The notes under the pieces were generated by a model that ran no database searches, was not told where the DNA came from, and saw nothing but the letters and a program-made list of their open reading frames with translations. The translations under genes were made by a program, and so were the position numbers. Positions 7,982-16,366 of a stretch of DNA of 32,245 nucleotides are shown piece after piece. The DNA is from an uncultured Winogradskyella sp. GTDB taxonomy: Bacteria; Bacteroidota; Bacteroidia; Flavobacteriales; Flavobacteriaceae. Where the stretch lies: contig CAJQQC010000166.1 of NCBI GenBank assembly GCA_905480385.1, forward strand, positions 1 through 32,245, given 5' to 3'. Position 1 is the first letter of the stretch, and each line of letters opens with the position of its first letter.

Positions 7982-10900
7982 TTAACGCTTTAGTGAAAAA
8001 TGAGCAGTAAATGTTCGAGTTTCGTTTGCTATTGGTTCAAAATATTCTAGGGTAAACCAATAATCGCTGCTTGGTATTCTGTTTCCATTAAATGTGCCAT
8101 CCCAACCTGGACTTGTTGGACTTAGCTGTTTTAATAACTTACCATAACGATCATAGATATAGATTACAGCTGCCGGTTGCGTATTAATACCTCTTATATT
8201 CCAAGTATCGTTATTACCATCTCCATTTGGTGTAAAGAATTTTGGATAATCAATAACAGTCACCATTTCTGAAATAATACCACATCCCAAAATATCTCTC
8301 GCATAGACCGTATGCTGACCACCAGTCACATTTTCGAAATCAGTATCTAATTGCCATGGTCCATTATCTAAACTATACTCATAAGTACTATTACCAGTTG
8401 CGGTAGCAATAATCATGTTATTTCCGCTAAAAGCTAGTGAAGTAACCTCTACTGTGAAGGTATCTGGTATACCGCTTTCGATGACTTCAGTAGAGTCAAA
8501 ATTTTGACACATAGTTACTGTAGATGTTGATGTATCTGTCACTGTTACTTCGTAGGTTCCACCTTGGGTTGGTATAAGACTTGAACTTGTTTCAGTTGTT
8601 AAAACTACTCCATCCAAACGCCATTCAAACGCATAATCTGCATCTGACAATCCTGTATCTAAAATTGGTGGCACATCGACTACTGCTTCATTATTACTAG
8701 TCAAACATAAAATATATTCGTCTTCCAAATCAAAAATTGGCAATAAATTGGTTTGAAGTGTTACTTCTGAAATGGCAAAGCATTCTGCTGGTCTAATAAC
8801 ATTACTTACTCTAGCATAAATAAGTTGCGGATTTGTTAAATTTTCATACAACAATGGTAAAGGATCAACATCATTAAAGGCATCATCAAAACTAAAGTGA
8901 TAACTAATACTAAATGCCATTGGATCTGCTCCGTCCATGATAACTGGACTTCTTGCTCCTAAATCAAACTGTGTAAAACCATCATTATCATTTACAACAT
9001 CACATTCTTCATAAAAATCATCAAGCGCAATTGCACCTTCATTAATTTCTATATTGAAAGTAATTGTGCTTATAGAACAACCGGTTGTATTGTTTGTAAT
9101 AGCTACAAAAATGGGTTGTGGGCTTATTATATTAGTGTAAGGACTTGCTAATGGATTTGTTAAATTATCTGCATCGAGTTGCGTGTCGTGATAGGTCACG
9201 GTAAACTGAGTGGTGTTTTGTCCGTTTAAAACTTCGAGTGTTTTTGTTTCTAAATCAAAATCGAAAAAGAAATCCGTATTATTCTCGCATTCAAAATAAT
9301 CTGTAACCACAGCACTATCATCTGGCAACGGATTGACCTGAATATTTAACTCTACAATAGCAAAGCAATTATCCGTATTAGTCACTCTAATATAAATAGT
9401 CTCAAATGGGTCTGTATTATTGTAAGCTGCAGGTGTTACAATGACATCACTACCAGCTACAGCTTGGTCATAGTCTAAATGGTAAGTAGCAGAAACATTA
9501 GTTTCACCATTAAATATAAAAGTTTCTTGTTGCGTTAAATCAAAAGTTTCGACTAAATCGCCAACTGTAATGTCATCACACAAAATAATTGGATCTGGAT
9601 TTAGATTGGGCATTGGATTTATGGTTTCTAACTCAAACTCACCAATACCAAGACAAGAGTTATCTACATCACTATCTATTCTGTAAGTGATCGTTTGATT
9701 AAATGGTGATGCTGTATTAATATGATTAGAAATATCCGGAATTGCATTTATTTCGGCTAGTGCATCTGCAGTTGTTTCGTAGTAGGTTACCGTTATGATT
9801 TGACCTGGAGGAAACAAGCCAACAATCAGTGGTGTTGCATCACTGAAGTCAAAAGTCGTAATTCCGTCTGTAATATTAGCATCCACTCTTGTATCGTCAC
9901 ACTCCTGATACGTATTAATCATAAATCCTGGTGGAATCGAAGTTGTTGATACAAATAAATCCAATTGTGCAACTCTGTGACAACCATCTGCGTTTTCTGT
10001 TCTTACAAATAAGGTATCTGGATTTGATGAGGGATCTGTATTTGGATACGCTAAAAAATTTGGAATTGGATCAGTACCAGTATCTGCATCTTCAAAAGAC
10101 ATGTGATATGTAAATGTTTCAGCAGCAAAGTTGTTTGAGATTAATATCTCGGATTCGGTTAAATTAAAATCTGAAATACCATCAGTATCAGTATCGCATT
10201 GTAATAGTTCTACCATATCTGTGATAACTGGTAAGGTATAAACTTCTAAATCAATTACTACAGTAGTATTACAAGATGGATTATCATTATTCTTAACTTT
10301 AGCAAAAACCTGTCTGTTAGACGTATATAACAAGTCAGGAACTATTCCCGAGCCAGCATCGGCATCGAGTTGAGTTTCGTGATAAGTCACTGTAAATACA
10401 CTTGAATCATCTTGGTTTATCAAAATATCTGATTCAATTGATCGTAAATTAAACTCTACAAAGCCATTAGTGTCATCACTATCAGTATTGGTATCACATA
10501 AACCATATGTATATACAGGTGGAGGAACAGCTTGTTCAGAAACATCAATTGTAAAGCTACTAATATCAGAACAATTAGTATTAACTACATTTTCAATTCT
10601 AACCCATATAATGTCTTCTTCATAAGCAACAAGATTAGTGAACGTGTCTGGTAATGAACTTGTAACTGAGCTGGTATTTGCATCTAGTTCTTCTAGATGA
10701 AATGACACTGCAAACTGTGTTGGTGAATCTTGTATTCCTAAAATATCTAACCGTAATGTATCTAAATCAAAATCCCAAAAGCCATCGTTGTTATCATCAC
10801 AAATTAGCTGGTCTGGAACCGTATAAGCTACTGGTAAAGAAAAATATTGGACATCTGCAATTCCTGTCTGAACATCACATGTAGTATTGTTCAGATCTAT

Positions 10901-12313
10901 AACTACTTCATATAATCCTCCTGGTTGAGTTACAACAAACTCATTGGGTGTGGCGGGTGTAGGCTGATTAACTCCATCTATTTTCCAAGTATAAATTGCT
11001 CCCGGAATAACAGTTTCACTTGCTGTTAAGGTATATGTTTCACCTTCACATAAGCTTAGCGTTGTTGATGTTATTTGTGGGTCATTAATAATATCTATAG
11101 TATCTACAAAAAAAGATGCTATGAAAGGCGGTAAGCCTTGTCTTGAATCATTAATTAAATCTATGACTTCATGCTCATATGCACATGCAGCACCAATTTC
11201 ATTGGGGTTATTAATAACAGATAAATGAGGACGACCATTATTGTAACTATCACTAGCAGTTCTGTAAATTTTTCCATCAGGTCCAGTCTGTAATGCCGTT
11301 CGATAGGAATTTCTTTGGTCGTCAATTGGTATTTGACTTGCTTGAATATTCGCAGCTGTTAAATCAAATTGTACTAATGACCCCCAATGATTATTAGGAT
11401 TATCATTTTCTGGATTATTAAATGGCTGAACAGAAAAGTTGTTATAGGTCGATACATAAAGCAACTCACTATTTGGTGAAAATTCTATACCATATGAAAA
11501 TATAGCGCCGTTACTGGCTGTAGTAATACTTAATGCTGTTGGAGGACCTGTAACCTTACCTTGAGCTACATCAAACTCATAAACAAATAGGCCTTCATCT
11601 ATATTTGCAATAGCTAATTTTTCTCCATCTGGAGAAAACTTAAGATAACCTCTTTGTTCGTCTAATGATATCCCAGCTGAAGATGTTTCGGCAGTTGTTT
11701 CAACTCCAGCAGAAGTAACTTTATATGCATGAAACGTATTATAAGTAAATGAATTAGGTGTTGCAGGAGTTCCACCTAAATTTGATAGAGTAATGACCCA
11801 AATATCTTGAGTATTACAATCATCTAATACAGCACTTATTTTTTCAGTACTATTTCCTAACAATTGTGTTTCTGACCCTACAACAACATTTCCTAATCCT
11901 CCATTTAGTGTCATATCTACTTCGTAAAAATGAAAACCTTCGTCAGAGTTACCACCAAAAGCAGTATCTACCGTGAATATGTAATAGATATTTGGGTCAA
12001 GAGGTTTGGGTACAATCAATGCAGATTGTGTACTTGATGGATTTCCTTTTAGGCCAAAACCATTTGGCATGATGTTATTATTTCTATCATAGACGGTGAT
12101 ACCGTCCGTATAAAAAAGAAGTTGCCCATTAGTATCTGATATGCTTGTACAACCTTCGTCAGTATTTAGATTACCTGTTGTAGCAGTTATAGTTCCGTCC
12201 TGATTAAATTGTATACCAGCACCATCTCCAAAAAACCAATTTGAGGCTTCTTGCTGGGCATAAACAGTTGCGCTTATAAAAGTTATAATTATTAAAAAAA
12301 AAATCTTTTTCAT
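7982..12313 (-). CDS. Giant T9SS type B secreted protein with beta-propeller-like head and 7 Cys-paired repeats (1443 aa)
   Basis: A surface protein exported by the type IX system; function unknown. Parts: signal peptide (1-20, ending TVYAQ); a head of about 380 residues opening NWFFGDGAGIQFNQDG with propeller-like blades (LKFSPDGEKLAIAN, IEFSPNSELLYVSTYN, ALQTGPDGKIYRT); an Ig/PKD-like segment (about 415-490, CEGETYTLTA); seven copies of the ~95-residue repeat (about 500-1180); another Ig-like segment; a segment like the short repeats in SprB-type adhesins (EYSLDNGPWQ, GGQHTVYARD); and a type B sorting domain (about 1360-1443) with FTPNGDGNNDTWNI, YIYDRYGKLLKQL and PGWDGTFNGNRIP, ending FSLKR. 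Codons 4-7 hold a run of ten T (A10 on plus, 12294-12303). It lies 27 bp after the ABC permease, but a -7 box and a perfect dyad there suggest separate control. Confidence 0.93.
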   Translation of the reverse strand: MKKIFFLIIITFISATVYAQQEASNWFFGDGAGIQFNQDGTITATTGNLNTDEGCTSISDTNGQLLFYTDGITVYDRNNNIMPNGFGLKGNPSSTQSALIVPKPLDPNIYYIFTVDTAFGGNSDEGFHFYEVDMTLNGGLGNVVVGSETQLLGNSTEKISAVLDDCNTQDIWVITLSNLGGTPATPNSFTYNTFHAYKVTSAGVETTAETSSAGISLDEQRGYLKFSPDGEKLAIANIDEGLFVYEFDVAQGKVTGPPTALSITTASNGAIFSYGIEFSPNSELLYVSTYNNFSVQPFNNPENDNPNNHWGSLVQFDLTAANIQASQIPIDDQRNSYRTALQTGPDGKIYRTASDSYNNGRPHLSVINNPNEIGAACAYEHEVIDLINDSRQGLPPFIASFFVDTIDIINDPQITSTTLSLCEGETYTLTASETVIPGAIYTWKIDGVNQPTPATPNEFVVTQPGGLYEVVIDLNNTTCDVQTGIADVQYFSLPVAYTVPDQLICDDNNDGFWDFDLDTLRLDILGIQDSPTQFAVSFHLEELDANTSSVTSSLPDTFTNLVAYEEDIIWVRIENVVNTNCSDISSFTIDVSEQAVPPPVYTYGLCDTNTDSDDTNGFVEFNLRSIESDILINQDDSSVFTVTYHETQLDADAGSGIVPDLLYTSNRQVFAKVKNNDNPSCNTTVVIDLEVYTLPVITDMVELLQCDTDTDGISDFNLTESEILISNNFAAETFTYHMSFEDADTGTDPIPNFLAYPNTDPSSNPDTLFVRTENADGCHRVAQLDLFVSTTSIPPGFMINTYQECDDTRVDANITDGITTFDFSDATPLIVGLFPPGQIITVTYYETTADALAEINAIPDISNHINTASPFNQTITYRIDSDVDNSCLGIGEFELETINPMPNLNPDPIILCDDITVGDLVETFDLTQQETFIFNGETNVSATYHLDYDQAVAGSDVIVTPAAYNNTDPFETIYIRVTNTDNCFAIVELNIQVNPLPDDSAVVTDYFECENNTDFFFDFDLETKTLEVLNGQNTTQFTVTYHDTQLDADNLTNPLASPYTNIISPQPIFVAITNNTTGCSISTITFNIEINEGAIALDDFYEECDVVNDNDGFTQFDLGARSPVIMDGADPMAFSISYHFSFDDAFNDVDPLPLLYENLTNPQLIYARVSNVIRPAECFAISEVTLQTNLLPIFDLEDEYILCLTSNNEAVVDVPPILDTGLSDADYAFEWRLDGVVLTTETSSSLIPTQGGTYEVTVTDTSTSTVTMCQNFDSTEVIESGIPDTFTVEVTSLAFSGNNMIIATATGNSTYEYSLDNGPWQLDTDFENVTGGQHTVYARDILGCGIISEMVTVIDYPKFFTPNGDGNNDTWNIRGINTQPAAVIYIYDRYGKLLKQLSPTSPGWDGTFNGNRIPSSDYWFTLEYFEPIANETRTFTAHFSLKR
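8735..10815 (-). repeat. Array of 7 tandem ~95-residue Cys-paired protein repeats
   Basis: Seven units open with ICDDNNDGFWDFDL, LCDTNTDSDDTNGFVEFNL, QCDTDTDGISDFNL, ECDDTRVDANITDG, LCDDITVGDLVETFDL, ECENNTDFFFDFDL and ECDVVNDNDGFTQFDL. Each has a second Cys (NCSD, SCNT, GCHR, SCLG, NCFA, GCSI, ECFA) at the same relative place. This is the same family as the 11-unit array of the 1610-aa protein. Boundaries are approximate. Confidence 0.85.
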
Positions 12314-12339
12314 ATTTGATAGGGCTAGCTATCAAATAT
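12312..12339 (-). promoter_or_regulatory. Perfect 11-bp dyad over the -7 box and start codon of the 1443-aa gene
   Basis: ATATTTGATAG (12312-12322) and CTATCAAATAT (12329-12339) are perfect inverted copies separated by 6 bp. One arm includes the start codon and the other includes the -7 box TATATTTG (minus, 12333-12340). Transcripts starting at this box would lack most of the upstream arm. The dyad therefore fits a DNA operator, or a hairpin hiding the start codon only in read-through transcripts from the ABC genes. Confidence 0.5.
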
Positions 12340-12340
12340 A

Positions 12341-13168
12341 TTATAAATCGCGCTTTTTTAATAATCTGTAAGACAAAAAGATAAAAAGTGCTGTCCAACC
12401 TAAAACTATTCCTATTTCACTGAAGTAAACGGCATAGTCGTAACCTAGTTCTGCTTTATCAGGGAACTTGGTCATAACCACACGTTGAAAAGGTTGGTCA
12501 ATGAGTTTATACATCGATTCTAATGGCATAAAATTTTTGACATGAAATGCTTTATCTGCGCTATCAAATATTTCATAAGCACCCCAAAATACCAGCCACT
12601 CTAAAATGTATAAGATAACTAAAAAAGCTAATGCAAAAGCCGAACGTTTTAATAACATTCCAAAGAATAAACACAAACTAAAGAAACCAATAAGTTTAAC
12701 AAAATAAGCCAATAAAAAGTCGACTTCTCTAAAGATAATGCTTGCCTCAGTATAGCTTGAGTAATACATACCAATACAAAAAGTAGCTACGCCAATAAGC
12801 AGTGTAGCTGCTAATGAGAAAAATATTATAGTATAAAACTTAGATAGTATAAATTCTTTCTTACTTAGACCATCAATAAGGTTTTGTTTTAGGGTTTTGT
12901 TGCTGTATTCATTACCTATCATACTTACGACGACAATGGCAAAGAAGAATTTAAAATAGGAGGCACAAAAAGTTGTAATATGCCAAATGATTGGAAAATT
13001 AAAAATTCCAAGTTCTCCAAGTTCTAAAGTAAAAAACCCAAAGAAATTAATTTTTATAGAGGATAAAACTAATACTGTGAATGGCAAAATAAAACTAATA
13101 AATATAAGTATTTTACTAGTTCTGTTAAGCCAAAGTTTTTGTAATTCTAGTTGTACAAGTCGTATCAT
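12341..13168 (-). CDS. ABC-2 type transporter permease (275 aa)
   Basis: The membrane half of an ABC exporter. It is a 275-residue protein with about six hydrophobic segments, including ILIFISFILPFTVLVLS near residue 25, FFFAIVVVSMIG, IIFFSLAATLLIGVATFCIG and a final IVLGWTALFIFLSY before YRLLKKRDL. The cytoplasmic motif NEYSNKTLKQNLIDGLSKKEF after the second or third segment is typical of ABC-2 permeases. It starts 55 bp after the ATPase gene, so the two form a transporter pair. The substrate cannot be deduced. The N-terminus (MIRLVQLELQKLWLNRTSK) is amphipathic as usual for the family. Confidence 0.85.
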   Translation of the reverse strand: MIRLVQLELQKLWLNRTSKILIFISFILPFTVLVLSSIKINFFGFFTLELGELGIFNFPIIWHITTFCASYFKFFFAIVVVSMIGNEYSNKTLKQNLIDGLSKKEFILSKFYTIIFFSLAATLLIGVATFCIGMYYSSYTEASIIFREVDFLLAYFVKLIGFFSLCLFFGMLLKRSAFALAFLVILYILEWLVFWGAYEIFDSADKAFHVKNFMPLESMYKLIDQPFQRVVMTKFPDKAELGYDYAVYFSEIGIVLGWTALFIFLSYRLLKKRDL

Positions 13169-13223
13169 TGTTTGGATTGGTTATGCTAATTCTTAATTAG
13201 AATTAAATAGTGATTGATTGATA

Positions 13224-14123
13224 TTAGTTTAGGTTATCAGTAAGTTGAAGGAATTGCTCTTCTAAGCTTTCTTTTCGTTTTACCAAGTGTGATAATATAA
13301 TGCCTTTATCGAACATGAGTTTGTTAAACTCAGCAGCTGCCATTGGTTCGGTTAAAAAGGCGGTGATTAAATCATCCTCAGTTTTAATTTTATCAAACAG
13401 TTTATGGTCTTCCAATATTGAGATAAGCTCGGACTGTTTTTCGGTTTTTAATTCAAAAAAGCCGTGACTATTGCTCATTTCATCTACGCGACCAGAATAT
13501 AATTTTTCGCCTTTTCGAAGAACTACAACATGCGAGCATACTTTTTCGACTTCGTCTAATAAATGCGAAGCCAAAAGAATAGTTGTTCCATCTGCTGCAA
13601 TGTCTTTTATAATCTGGCGTATCTGATGTATACCTTGTGGGTCTAAACCATTAGTAGGTTCATCTAATATTAAAATCTCTGGGTCGTTAAGCAAAGCAGA
13701 AGCAATAGCTAAACGTTGTTTCATACCCAGAGAATAGGTTCGAAACTTGCTGTTTGCGCGATCTAAAAGACCAACAACTTCTAATTTTTCTTGAATTTTA
13801 TCAGTCGATACACCTTTAATTTTACAAACTAATTTTAAATTTTGCTCTGCGGTCATGTAAGGATAAAAGTTTGGACGCTCAATAATAGCTCCAACTTTTT
13901 TTAAGGCATCATGTGTGTCTACATTGCCATCAAACCAATGGAAATCGCCATTAGTTTTGTTAACGACATTTAATACAACACCTAGTGTTGTTGATTTCCC
14001 ACTTCCGTTAGGTCCTAAAATACCGTAAACATTACCTTTTTGAATGGTAAAACTTAAATCTTTAACTGCTGTGAGATAACCAAATTTTTTAGTCAGGTTA
14101 TTTATGGTAAGGATATTCTCCAA
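13224..14123 (-). CDS. ABC transporter ATP-binding protein, TTG start (299 aa)
   Basis: The ATPase partner of the downstream ABC-2 permease. Walker A is GPNGSGKST (37-45), the signature is SLGMKQR (131-137), Walker B is ILILDEP (150-156) with TNGLDPQG as D-loop region, and the switch histidine is in ASHLLDEVEK. The C-terminal 80 residues after the fold form the extra domain common in drug- or lipid-export type ATPases. The start codon is TTG: an in-frame TAA lies ten codons upstream, no ATG occurs between, and translation from TTG gives the usual MENILTINNLTKKFG opening. The transporter's substrate is unknown. A weak -7-like TAAGTTTA lies on the minus strand at 14149-14156. The upstream gene is closed off by a terminator at 14266-14295. 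Confidence 0.9.
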   Translation of the reverse strand: MENILTINNLTKKFGYLTAVKDLSFTIQKGNVYGILGPNGSGKSTTLGVVLNVVNKTNGDFHWFDGNVDTHDALKKVGAIIERPNFYPYMTAEQNLKLVCKIKGVSTDKIQEKLEVVGLLDRANSKFRTYSLGMKQRLAIASALLNDPEILILDEPTNGLDPQGIHQIRQIIKDIAADGTTILLASHLLDEVEKVCSHVVVLRKGEKLYSGRVDEMSNSHGFFELKTEKQSELISILEDHKLFDKIKTEDDLITAFLTEPMAAAEFNKLMFDKGIILSHLVKRKESLEEQFLQLTDNLN

Positions 14124-14162
14124 AGTGATTGATTTTTTGAAATTGAATTAAACTTAGACTAG

Positions 14163-14189
14163 CTACTTCGACAAGGTCAGTGTAACATC
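14163..14189. repeat. Possible dispersed intergenic repeat fragment
   Basis: The segment containing CTTCGACAAGGTCAGTGTAACA, within the gap upstream of the ABC ATPase, looks like the CTTCGAC-x-AGCTCAG-type short repeats scattered in intergenic regions of many genomes. There is only one copy in this window, so this rests on recollection and needs a genome-wide count. Confidence 0.25.
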
Positions 14190-14265
14190 CAGTATGCTAT
14201 TTCAATTTTGATTGGTATATGTGAGTAAGACGAGCAAGTACGTTTTTTGTTACAACAGAATATAA

Positions 14266-14295
14266 AAAAAGCATTTTCAGTATGAAATGCTTTTT
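14266..14295 (-). terminator. Intrinsic terminator of the pRiA4b ORF-3-like gene
   Basis: AAAAAGCATTT (14266-14276) pairs with AAATGCTTTTT (14285-14295) around an 8-nt loop. Read on the minus strand the hairpin ends in a run of seven T, 26 bp after the stop codon at 14321. On the plus strand it also ends in T5 and could work both ways. Confidence 0.7.
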
Positions 14296-14320
14296 GTTTG
14301 TAAGTATAGTTTTTACTGGG

Positions 14321-14839
14321 TTAATTCCAGTTTTCATCGAAATCTAAATCACTGTAATCATCAACGTCTAAATCATCATCAAATTCATTAAAAGCATCAT
14401 CATCGTTTTCTGCTTCAAAAGTTTTAATTGGCGCTTCATCCGGTACTTGACCTTGCACAAACATTAAGTTAGGATAGTCTGTACTTTCTGCTTCTTCAAC
14501 AATTTCGGCCAGTTCTACGAAAAACGTCCACATGTTTAAAAAATCATAGACATATATCAATCGTGTAGAGGCTTCGTGCACCAAATCATTGATTTTGGTG
14601 GCACTCATGACTTTTACTTTGTTGTTGCCTTCGCTAACATCAAACATGGCAATCTCTTCGCCCTGATTCCATTCCTCATCACTAACATAAAAAGATGCCA
14701 TTTCCATACCATCAAATCCAAAAGACTGGGTAATGATGTTATGCAAATCTTCCATAGAATCGTTTTCGCGAATTTCTAAATCACGGAAAATATCTTCTTC
14801 GGTATCATTATCAAGTATAACTCTAAATCTGTAAATCAT
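14321..14839 (-). CDS. Plasmid pRiA4b ORF-3-like family protein (172 aa)
   Basis: A small soluble protein of the pRiA4b ORF-3 / IS1096 TnpR-like family, whose biochemical role is not known to me. The family pattern shows in MIYRFRVILDNDTEEDIFRDLEI, the SMEDLHNIITQSFGFDG helix, ASFYVSDEEW and the later LIYVYDFLNMWTFFVELAEI. The last 35 residues are strongly acidic (DDDAFNEFDDDLDVDDYSDL). Despite the family names there is no transposase or plasmid gene nearby, so it is best regarded as a chromosomal gene here. It has its own promoter reaching into the end of ctaA and its own terminator, so it appears to be a single-gene unit. Confidence 0.8.
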   Translation of the reverse strand: MIYRFRVILDNDTEEDIFRDLEIRENDSMEDLHNIITQSFGFDGMEMASFYVSDEEWNQGEEIAMFDVSEGNNKVKVMSATKINDLVHEASTRLIYVYDFLNMWTFFVELAEIVEEAESTDYPNLMFVQGQVPDEAPIKTFEAENDDDAFNEFDDDLDVDDYSDLDFDENWN

Positions 14840-14857
14840 GATATTAATTTAGTTTGG

Positions 14858-14886
14858 CAAAGATACGATTTAAGCTGAAGTTTCAA
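14858..14886 (-). promoter_or_regulatory. Bacteroidota promoter for the pRiA4b ORF-3-like gene
   Basis: On the minus strand TTG (plus 14884-14886) is followed after 18 nt by TATCTTTG (14858-14865). Both boxes fit the Bacteroidota consensus. The -33 box lies within the last codons of ctaA, and the leader would be about 12-15 nt. Confidence 0.6.
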
Positions 14887-15910
14887 TGCGTTTTAGTCGA
14901 TGTGTATTATGACTTTCTAAAATGATATAAAACTGAATTCCAATCAATATTGCTGCTATAACTATGTGGAGCGGTTGACTCGAAAATGGAAAATCAAAAT
15001 AAAACATCGCAATACCAGTGACTATTTCTAGTCCAATACAAGTTATGACTAATTTAAATTTATTAAACCCTAATTGAAGCTTACGATTTCTCATAAAAAG
15101 CCAACCATTTAATAGTAACACTAGAATTGAAAGTGAACGATGTACATAAAAATTCATTGGCGCAAATTCCTGAATATCCCAATTGTGATAACCATTTAAT
15201 GTATTCTGAACATCTACAAACTGACGTACTTGTGTTCCTAAAACAATCTGTATAAGTGTTAATACAGTTGCAACAATCATTATGTTTCTGAACTTAGAAT
15301 CGAACTTTTGAGACTTGTATGTTGTTTTTGATGCGTAAATCAAATACAAAATCACTGCTACAATAACCAAAGCCATTACCATATGAATGGTAATTTTGTA
15401 TGGTGCTAAGTTTGAGTCTACAACTGTTTTGCCAAGCCAAGCTTGGAACGCCATACCTAAAACTGTAAAAATCGAAAGTAGTAAGTATCGTTTTTTGTCT
15501 TTCCATAACCATATAGACATAATAGTAAAAATCAAAATCGGTAATCCTGAAAGTGCACCAATAAGACGATTAATGTATTCTACCCATGTATGTAATGGAT
15601 TAAATATGGCATAGTCATGTTCTGTATAGGTTTCCCAGTTAATGAGATTTAGAGTATTTTCTGAGGTGAAATCTTTTGTTGCTACCTGTAATTCTTCATC
15701 TACAATAATGACAATACCTTTTTTGTAATCGTGATTAGGTTTAAATTGAAGCTCTGCAATATCAGTTGGCGGAATATAGTAGCCAAAGCATTTTGGCCAG
15801 TCAGGACAGCCCATTCCAGAACCTGTCATACGTACAACGGCACCAGCTATAATCACCAGATAAATCAGAACTAATGCACTTTTTGCGGTTTTTCTGAATC
15901 TCTTTTTCAT
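14870..15910 (-). CDS. ctaA: Heme A synthase, COX15/CtaA family (346 aa)
   Basis: A membrane enzyme that oxidises the C8 methyl group of heme O to make heme A for aa3-type cytochrome oxidase. The family signature is clear: VVRMTGSGMGCPDWPKC near residues 26-41, with the cysteine pair at 35 and 41, and four histidines in the positions used for heme binding (H107 in PLHTWVEYINR, H176 in ITIHMV, H257 in FYVHRS, H315 in QPLHIV). About eight hydrophobic segments are visible. Length is normal. It begins 2 bp after the GNAT gene stops and so belongs to the cca-GNAT operon; there is no evident functional link. The symbol ctaA is used for the COX15/CtaA family as a whole. Confidence 0.92.
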   Translation of the reverse strand: MKKRFRKTAKSALVLIYLVIIAGAVVRMTGSGMGCPDWPKCFGYYIPPTDIAELQFKPNHDYKKGIVIIVDEELQVATKDFTSENTLNLINWETYTEHDYAIFNPLHTWVEYINRLIGALSGLPILIFTIMSIWLWKDKKRYLLLSIFTVLGMAFQAWLGKTVVDSNLAPYKITIHMVMALVIVAVILYLIYASKTTYKSQKFDSKFRNIMIVATVLTLIQIVLGTQVRQFVDVQNTLNGYHNWDIQEFAPMNFYVHRSLSILVLLLNGWLFMRNRKLQLGFNKFKLVITCIGLEIVTGIAMFYFDFPFSSQPLHIVIAAILIGIQFYIILESHNTHRLKRIETSA

Positions 15911-15912
15911 AT

Positions 15913-16365
15913 CTACATCAATTCTTTTTTAAAACAAACGCTATTTTTCATGTCTTTGTATTGCCCATATTTAGAAATAGATTTATAGTCACACTTTTTG
16001 TAAAATTTTATAGCTTCAATTTGCCGCTTTCCAGTTTCTAAAATACAAGATAAAAAACCCAATTCTTTTGCCCAATCTTCTAAACCATTAAGGATTTGTT
16101 TTCCTAGACCTTTTTCTCTGTTATTTGGGTTAACATACATGCGTTTTATTTCAACAGAGTTATCATTAAATTTTTTGAAACCCCCACAACCAACAGCATT
16201 TTCATTAAAATACAAAACAACAACATTACTTAAGCTCTCGACAGAATTAAACTGATTATAAAACTCATGCTCATCGCCATCGGTAATTTTTAAATAGGCA
16301 TCTAAAGCTTTAACCAAATTGATGAAGTCTTTATTGTTTGATGTTGTCCTAATGAGGTTTGGCAT
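15913..16365 (-). CDS. GNAT family N-acetyltransferase (150 aa)
   Basis: A small acetyl-CoA-dependent acyltransferase of unknown substrate. The GNAT core is seen in AVGCGGFKKF followed by EIKRMYVNPNNREKGLGKQIL (about residues 70-92), which holds the acetyl-CoA binding loop (R-x-x-G-L-G-type), and in the late motif EAIKFYKKCDYK. The closing pattern KYGQYKDMKNSVCFKKEL is usual for this subgroup. It is sandwiched between cca (1-bp gap) and ctaA (2-bp gap), so translation is probably coupled. No specific assignment such as ribosomal-protein or antibiotic acetylation can be made. Confidence 0.85.
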   Translation of the reverse strand: MPNLIRTTSNNKDFINLVKALDAYLKITDGDEHEFYNQFNSVESLSNVVVLYFNENAVGCGGFKKFNDNSVEIKRMYVNPNNREKGLGKQILNGLEDWAKELGFLSCILETGKRQIEAIKFYKKCDYKSISKYGQYKDMKNSVCFKKELM

Positions 16366-16366
16366 T

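Noticed and set aside
12204..12398. 64-aa minus-strand ORF between the permease and the 1443-aa gene
   Set aside because: It overlaps both genes out of frame and crosses the dyad; no protein-like features.
14321..14839. Mobile element, from the IS1096/pRiA4b family name
   Set aside because: No transposase, terminal repeats or target duplication nearby; the family is widespread on chromosomes.
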